A stretch of 64,000 nt of DNA. Origin: Zygnema cylindricum (taxonomy: Eukaryota > Streptophyta > Zygnematophyceae > Zygnematales > Zygnemataceae). The notes below the pieces were generated by a model, which made no database searches, was not told the DNA's origin, and was given only the letters and a program-made list of their open reading frames with translations. Shown in pieces: positions 60,001 through 64,000 of the stretch (positions are counted from its first letter, which is position 1; every line of letters begins with the position of its first letter). The position numbers and the translations under genes are program-made. Location of the stretch: NCBI GenBank assembly GCA_037447655.1, contig JBBHKE010003028.1, positions 55,383-119,382 of the forward strand, read 5' to 3'.

Positions 60001-63000
60001 TAATCGTCCCCACTAAATAGCGATTCCCTTTGCTGGTGGAAAAGTTAATTGGATTTTGGATAAATACCCAATTAAAAGGAGGTTTGAATTTTCCAGGAGT
60101 TTTGGAGTTTAAATAAGCAAGGTGGAGGGAGTTAAAGGAGACATTTGAAAAACAGAGGGAGAGGTCGAGTTGAAAAGATGGAAAACCTAATGAATTTACC
60201 TGAGGAGCAATTGGGGGCTGTTTCTCGGTACCAGGAATCGGTATTCCAGGGGATGGAGGAAAGAAAGTCTGGGAAAACGGAAAAAACTCATAACATTATG
60301 AATTATAATGTTACAATTATAACATCTTGGGACACCAGAAAAAAACAACTTAAAGAGTCACTTCAATAACACAAGAAAGTGGTATACAAATTTTATACGC
60401 CCACCTAAAAGAGGGTAAAATATGCTGCTACACAGTTTGAACAAAGGATCGTGGACAAAAAAGAACATTTTATACATATTTTCTTTTATTAAATTGCGGA
60501 AATTTTGGGTTATAGTCGTCAGAGTCTGGAAAACCCGAATTGGAAGACGCCAAAACATCCACTACATAACCTTATTTGATTAACATTCATGAAGTCAAAT
60601 GGGTATTCAATAGTTATTCCCAAACAAATGTCTTAACTAATTGCTGAAATGCTCTTACCGAGGAAGGAGGACGATTGGATGGATACCGAGAGGGAGGAGA
60701 GGGAGGAGAGGGAGTAGATTTATATTCTTTAGAGGGAGATGGAGTTTGAATTGGTGATGTGAAAGGAGGAGAAGATGGGGCTTGAGAAAAAGAGGTGGGG
60801 GGACGAGCTGGAATGGAGGGTGGAGATTGACTTACACCGGGAGATATCGGTGGTTTTCCGGAATGTGGGACGGCATTGGGAGAAGGTGAGGGAACCTAAA
60901 AAACAAATAAATAACCAGTTTAAGATCGTGTAGAAAGAACAATAAAACAGAGACAGATTGTCACGTGGCGGTACAAATAAACAACCCAACATGGAAAAGG
61001 GACTGAATCACAGACACAAGACAATTCTTGAGATGGTACAAAAGTGTGTATTTTACTTTACTGAAGTTAATCCGAAACCAGAGTTCCTGGTCAGGCTCTG
61101 CAATTAAACACTAAATAAACACACTGTTGTCCTTTTTTAGGGAGAGAGGAGAGAGAGAGAGGTTTGTTGAAGTTTGGGAACAACTCAGTGACAGCTCCAA
61201 AACAGATGAAGAATTCAATTCAGGAGAGAGGGAAAGGAGGGAGTGGGAGAGGGAGGGTGATTGGGAGAGAAAGAGGGAGGAGGGAGAGAGCGGGGGGAGG
61301 GAGAGGGAGAGGGAGAGAGAGAGGCGGAGGGACAGGAGAGGAGAGGGAACATTAAAACTTAAAACTTTAAGAATAAAATTAATAACTTCTTAATCAATAG
61401 TATGTTCTCTATGTTCAATGTTTAAAAAGGAGATTTCCAAGGAACACGAAGAGAACTTGAACAAAGAGTACTTAAGAACTGAAAGGTTAACATTGTGTTT
61501 TCTATACTCTGTTGTTTTAAGAGAAAGTTAAATCGGTGTTTAAACGAGGCATTTGACTGTCTTGAGTAAAAAAACCGGCTTCTCCAATAATCCTCCATAA
61601 GAAAATAGACATTAATATAGGCGTTAAAGTTGATGTTAAAACAATAGACGTTAAAATGTCATTTTGCAGCTTGGGAAACACAGAAATAACTTGTGGATGA
61701 AAACCCCAACAGGCTTGAACTGAGAACAAAGGCATTACCAGGAGAGGAGAAGGGAGCAGAGGCGAAGATTTGATTGGGGGGGAGGGAGAGGGACGAGAAG
61801 GAGATGAAATGGAAGAGGGTGGGTTCAGTATTGGAGAGGATGGTGTAGAGATGGGAGATGGTGGAATGAATGGAGGTGAAAGAGAGGGACCGGGGATACT
61901 TGGAGGTTGTCGTTGAGGGCTTTTTGGAGGGGAAGGAGCCTGAAAAAGGAAAAAGTTTTGACATTTTTTGAGAAATTATGGGATTTTTGTGAATTTGTCT
62001 TCTCGTCCTCGCCACAGTTTGTTGATTATATGGCGACAACCGTTTCGGGAGAGAGAGTCAGGTGGAAAGAGAGAATCGAAAAGGGGAGGAGGAGGAGGAG
62101 GAGGAGGAGGTTGAAGGTTGGAGAGGAAGTTAGGAGAGGGAGACGGAGAACAGGGAGAAGAGGAAAAACCGACGAGGACCAGAAAGGAGAGAGTGGGAGA
62201 AGGCAAAAAGGGAAGTGGAGAGGGAAGGAGAGGGAAATAATGGCAAAGTTTTCTTGTAGGTTCATTAATTATATATTACATGAGTACATTATTATTATAT
62301 ATACAATATATTATCACGCACGATACGAATAAAATAAACATTGTCTTTGAAAAATATGATCATACTAAATACCAATATATTATAAAATATACAAAAAAAC
62401 TATTATATGTTCAATATCTGGTTATTTATTAGTGCATATTATACCAACTTTGTAAAAAAAAATCAAAAAAAAAGGGAAACGGTTTTCTCGGATGCTCGGA
62501 AGAATCGAGCTTACCAATAAAAGGAACGGAGGGTTAAGGAGAGGGTGAAGGGGAGGGTGAAGGGAGGGGCGAAGGGAGGGGGGGCTCCAAAATTCTTTAG
62601 GAGGAGGTTGGACTGGCGAGACGGAAGGAGGAGGCAGGTCAGGAGAGGATGAAGGGGTGGAGGGAGAGGGAAGGTTTGGAAAAGGTGGGGAGGTGAAAGG
62701 AGGGGGCAAAACTGGAAAGGTGGAAGGGTGGAAGGAGGGGGAAGGTTTGGAGAAGGTGGAGGGGTGGGAGGAGGTAAGTCTGGAAAAGTTGGAGGGGTAG
62801 AAAGAGGACGAAGGTTTGGAGAAGATGGAGGGGTGAAAGGAGGAGGAAATTTTGGAGAAGATGGAGGGGTGGAAGGAGGAGGTAGGTCTGGAAAAGATGG
62901 AGGGATGGAAGGAGGAGGAAGGTTTTGAAAAGGTGGAGGGGTGGAAGGAGGAGGAGGGTCTGGAAAAGGTGGAGGGGTGGAGGGAGGAGGCAAATTTGGA

Positions 63001-64000
63001 AAAGGTGGAGGGGTGGAGGGAGGCGGAAAAACTGGAAAAGCTTGAGGGGTGGATGGAGGAGGAATTGGAGAAAGTGGAGGGATGGAGGGAGGAGGCAGGT
63101 CTGGAAAATATGGATGGGTGGAGGGAGGGGGTGAGGTGTGTGGAGGGGGACTTACAAGAGGGAGAGTCGGAGCTTGCCGAGAGGGAGGAGGAAGAGCTGA
63201 AATTGGAGGAGCCCGAATCTGGAAATAAATACAATGGTAATAATGTTAATAAAAAAATAGTAAAAACACAAAGAAAATAGAATAAAAAAAAACAAACAGA
63301 AAAAATCTGCGGTTCTAAACAACCTCGTGGAATCCCAAAAAAAAAAAAAAAAATCATAAAAATGAAAAAGGAAGTACAGACTAAAACACCTCGTGAAAAC
63401 AGAAAAAACAAAAGAGAGAGAGACGGAGAGAGAGGGGGAGAGAGAGGAAGAAAGAGAGAGAGGGGAGGAGTGGGTAAAAAAGGTTATCTCTGGAGATGCA
63501 AGTACCAGAGGGGGAGAGCCAGTGGGAGGAGATGGAAATGGAAATGGAGATGGCGAGGCTAATAATGGAGGGAGGTTAGGAGCAGATTGGGGGGAGGAAG
63601 GAGAGGTTGGTTTGGATGGAGGGATGGACGGAGAGGTAGGAGGGGTTGGTACGGCGGTGGGAGGAGGGGACCGTATGGATGGAGGGGGGGAAGGCGGGAT
63701 GGAGGGAGAGGTAAACAGAGGGGGAGAGGGAGGCTTGGAAAATGGTGTGAAAGGAGGGGTGAAAGGAGGAGTGAAAGGAGTGAAAGGAGGAGTGGAAGGA
63801 GGGGTGGAAGGAGGAGTGGAAGAAGGGGTGGAAGGAGGAGAGGAAGGAGGATTGGAGGTTGGGGTGAAAGGAGGGTTGGAAAGAGGAATGGAAGGAGGGG
63901 TGAAAGGAAAGGCTGGTATGGGTAGAGGGGGGGTAGGAAGAGAGGTTGGTACGGCAGGTGGAGTGGTAGGAGGAGATGGTATGGGTGGAGGAACGGAAGG
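42838..64000 (-). CDS. ALE2-like: ALE2-like proline-rich receptor-like Ser/Thr kinase (5' end outside window)
   Basis: A plasma-membrane receptor kinase: proline-rich extracellular part, cysteine-containing ectodomain, one membrane span, cytoplasmic kinase. The kinase block strongly resembles Arabidopsis ALE2, which acts in epidermis and leaf development; function in this organism is inference. Exons (minus, each with AG acceptor and GT donor, phases agreeing from exon 10 to the stop): E1 >=64000-63506, E2 63218-62515, E3 61939-61739, E4 60895-60659, E5 60268-60200, E6 59312-58515, E7 57577-55849, E8 54454-53948, E9 53550-53230, E10 52880-52838, E11 52206-51352, E12 50711-50527, E13 50047-49867, E14 49406-49113, E15 48066-47593, E16 47098-46855, E17 46453-46286, E18 45986-45842, E19 45625-45573, E20 45044-44907, E21 44666-44558, E22 44029-43971, E23 43030-42838 (TGA). 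Long forms of E2 and E7 break the frame; their short forms do not. Confidence 0.85.
44444..44542. repeat. Tandem repeat in intron
   Basis: About 2.5 copies of a roughly 39-bp unit made of two similar halves (TTTCAATGGTCAAAGTGAAC and TTTCAATGGTTAAAATGG). Lies in the intron after E21. Confidence 0.85.
45573..48066 (-). other. Kinase gene exons E15-E19: protein kinase domain
   Basis: A Gly/Ser-rich linker precedes the kinase. E15 has [13 protein letters not shown] (Gly loop), IAVKVLKR (catalytic Lys), [12 protein letters not shown] and [12 protein letters not shown]16 has [24 protein letters not shown] (catalytic Asp) and [11 protein letters not shown]17 has [20 protein letters not shown] and [13 protein letters not shown]18 has [21 protein letters not shown]19 completes the end ([11 protein letters not shown]). 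HRD marks an RD-type kinase. The usual DFG reads DLG; all other key residues are present, so activity is plausible. Confidence 0.9.
49113..49406 (-). other. Kinase gene exon E14: transmembrane segment
   Basis: Encodes [19 protein letters not shown], a hydrophobic span [20 protein letters not shown], a basic stop-transfer FSIKRRRR, and the start of the juxtamembrane region. Four consecutive Cys at the inner face could be palmitoylated (inference). Confidence 0.85.
49867..50711 (-). other. Kinase gene exons E12 and E13: cysteine-containing ectodomain
   Basis: E12 (50711-50527) encodes a four-cysteine segment ([29 protein letters not shown]) followed by [18 protein letters not shown]13 (50047-49867) continues [19 protein letters not shown] to [12 protein letters not shown]. 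Pattern and order match the ALE2-type ectodomain (C-x-C-LPM-, then ELA-EIA-G--) as I remember it. The intron between them carries a long A/G-rich stretch (50210-50520). Confidence 0.8.
51352..52880 (-). other. Kinase gene exons E10 and E11: end of proline-rich region
   Basis: E10 (52880-52838, 43 nt) encodes [14 protein letters not shown] and ends in phase 1 at GTGAGT. E11 (52206-51352, 855 nt) takes up phase 1 ([10 protein letters not shown]), carries two near-identical repeats of a [19 protein letters not shown] type and ends PPRRIDNR in phase 1 at GTAAGT. The phase match fixes the E11 acceptor at 52207; the longer open frame upstream to 52390 is then intron. Confidence 0.75.
53230..53550 (-). 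other. Kinase gene exon module E9 with nested donor
   Basis: 321 nt, phase 0-0, [20 protein letters not shown] at the start. Inner GTAAGT (G at 53487) gives a 63-nt form. Outer donor GTAACT after PPSFT. Confidence 0.65.
53948..54454 (-). other. Kinase gene exon module E8 with nested donor
   Basis: 507 nt, phase 0-0. The 63-nt short form ends SPNAPE at GTAAGT (G at 54391). The long form continues with [17 protein letters not shown]-like repeats to PPVL before GTAATG. Confidence 0.65.
54721..55435. mobile_element. Non-autonomous terminal-inverted-repeat element, copy 2
   Basis: Aligns by eye with 1223-1892 along most of its length (TCGGGCCAGT, ATTTTGAAAATCTAAAAATATT, AACTTTGAAGGTC, GTACAACATGTAGGC, GGCGTCCAGTA). 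It sits in the intron between E7 and E8, where the paralogous intron (between E6 and E7) has no such insert. Ends are more decayed than in copy 1. Confidence 0.65.
55849..57577 (-). other. Kinase gene exon module E7, expanded and frame-broken
   Basis: Same start as E8 ([21 protein letters not shown], then GTAAGT with G at 57514). The long form is 1729 nt, one more than a multiple of three. The in-frame [11 protein letters not shown] repeat pattern holds to about 56750, is lost, and reappears in another register toward the RPPL-GTACATTCC end. If only the 63-nt short form is spliced, the frame is kept. Confidence 0.5.
57918..58085. mobile_element. Small MITE in the E6-E7 intron
   Basis: Inverted repeats of about 43 bp with few mismatches (TTGCCACTTAAAACATATTT at the left, its complement at the right end 58040-58084) surround about 80 bp. 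TTA flanks both sides, compatible with a 3-bp target duplication of PIF/Harbinger type. Superfamily not certain. Confidence 0.7.
58515..59312 (-). other. Kinase gene exon module E6 with nested donor
   Basis: 798 nt, phase 0-0, intact frame. The first 60 nt ([20 protein letters not shown]) end at GTAAGT (G at 59252). Then come about ten [23 protein letters not shown] repeats ending RPPL before GTACATTCC. Confidence 0.65.
59700..60150. other. Purine-rich intron DNA
   Basis: A/G-rich on the plus strand between E5 and E6; no exon signal found. Similar purine-rich intronic runs lie at 50210-50520 and 61127-61350. Confidence 0.6.
60200..60268 (-). other. Kinase gene mini-exon E5
   Basis: 69 nt, phase 0-0, encoding [20 protein letters not shown] and three more residues, acceptor TTTTCCCAG, donor GTAAAT. 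It has the size of the short forms of its neighbours and no long extension. Confidence 0.6.
60659..60895 (-). other. Kinase gene exon module E4 with nested donor
   Basis: 237 nt, phase 0-0. The inner donor GTAAGT at 60835 would give a 60-nt short form ending ISPG. The outer donor is GTAAGAGC after PPSS. Confidence 0.65.
61739..61939 (-). other. Kinase gene exon module E3
   Basis: 201 nt, phase 0 at both ends, from [16 protein letters not shown] to SPLLPSPLL, donor GTAATGCC. Lacks the inner GTAAGT. At the matching place (IPGPSLSPP) the codons read GGTCCC. Confidence 0.6.
62515..63218 (-). other. Kinase gene exon module E2 with nested donor
   Basis: Acceptor TTTATTTCCAG. The first 63 nt ([21 protein letters not shown]) end at a consensus donor GTAAGT at 63155. 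Reading on, a regular 11-to-12-residue PPPSTPPxFPDL-type repeat continues to a second donor, GTAAGC, at 62514. The long form is 704 nt, not a multiple of three. A run of three A (62716-62718, plus strand) where neighbouring repeats have four shifts the repeat into another register. Confidence 0.6.
63506..64000 (-). other. Kinase gene exon E1: proline-rich, start off-window
   Basis: Continuous frame rich in [10 protein letters not shown] and SPSIPPS-like repeats, ending in a Leu codon before donor GTACTTGC. About two thirds of the codons are Pro, Ser or Thr, as in hydroxyproline-rich wall-associated segments. No acceptor is visible, so the exon extends past the window or the gene begins outside it. 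Confidence 0.6.

Noticed and set aside
62422-63411. 329-codon minus frame as the true E2 reading frame
   Set aside because: It runs through the intron before the E2 acceptor and is out of phase with the proline repeats there. It matches the repeat register only after the one-base loss near 62717.
1-64000. CRISPR array, bacterial operon or phage region
   Set aside because: No regularly spaced identical repeats with unique spacers and no prokaryotic gene packing; the window is plainly eukaryotic.

Overview
The window looks like nuclear DNA of a green (streptophyte) plant. It holds a many-exon receptor-like kinase gene with GT-AG introns and plant-type LTR retrotransposons. Nothing bacterial is present (no operons, no Shine-Dalgarno-spaced genes, no CRISPR). 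The tRNA-iMet half-molecule priming signal of the Copia elements, and a remnant resembling an R2/CRE-type (RLE) element, would fit a non-seed plant or charophyte alga better than a typical angiosperm. That placement is inference.

Layout. 1-2042: degenerate repeats, including a terminal-inverted-repeat element. 2043-39637: a nest of retrotransposons. Named here by letter, left to right: E solo LTR (+, 2043-3095); a Gypsy element (-, 3170-18666) split by an inverted pair of Copia elements, A (+, 6850-10930) and D (-, 10931-17398), with D itself split by Copia element B (-, 11005-15377, target duplication TAGTA); Copia F (-, 18667-25351) holding solo LTR G (21698-22695); Copia H (-, 25352-35097) holding solo LTR I (26112-27093, target duplication TACAT) and Copia J (+, 31738-34719); then Copia C (+, 35456-39637). 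All coding regions are broken. B and C are the same kind of gag-only derivative. 39638-41775: non-LTR-retroelement remnant and plain DNA.

42838-64000+: one gene on the minus strand, an ALE2-like proline-rich receptor kinase. I could follow 23 exons with consistent splice phase from the window edge to a TGA stop. Its 3' half encodes a cysteine-containing ectodomain, one membrane span, a kinase domain and a tail. Its 5' half is an array of proline-rich exon modules. Most begin with a similar 60-69 nt segment, and six carry a second consensus 5' splice site (GTAAGT) inside the open region.

Main points of interest: (1) the Copia primer-binding site pairs with the anticodon arm of initiator tRNA-Met, touches the LTR end and lies inside gag, whose ATG is inside the 5' LTR; (2) structured RNA motifs with compensatory changes recur across the LTRs, including one resembling the tRNA-iMet T arm in antisense; (3) two elements share one gag-RNaseH fusion made by deletion; (4) the proline-rich exon modules carry nested donor sites. 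All boundaries come from reading by eye; no alignment or database search was run.
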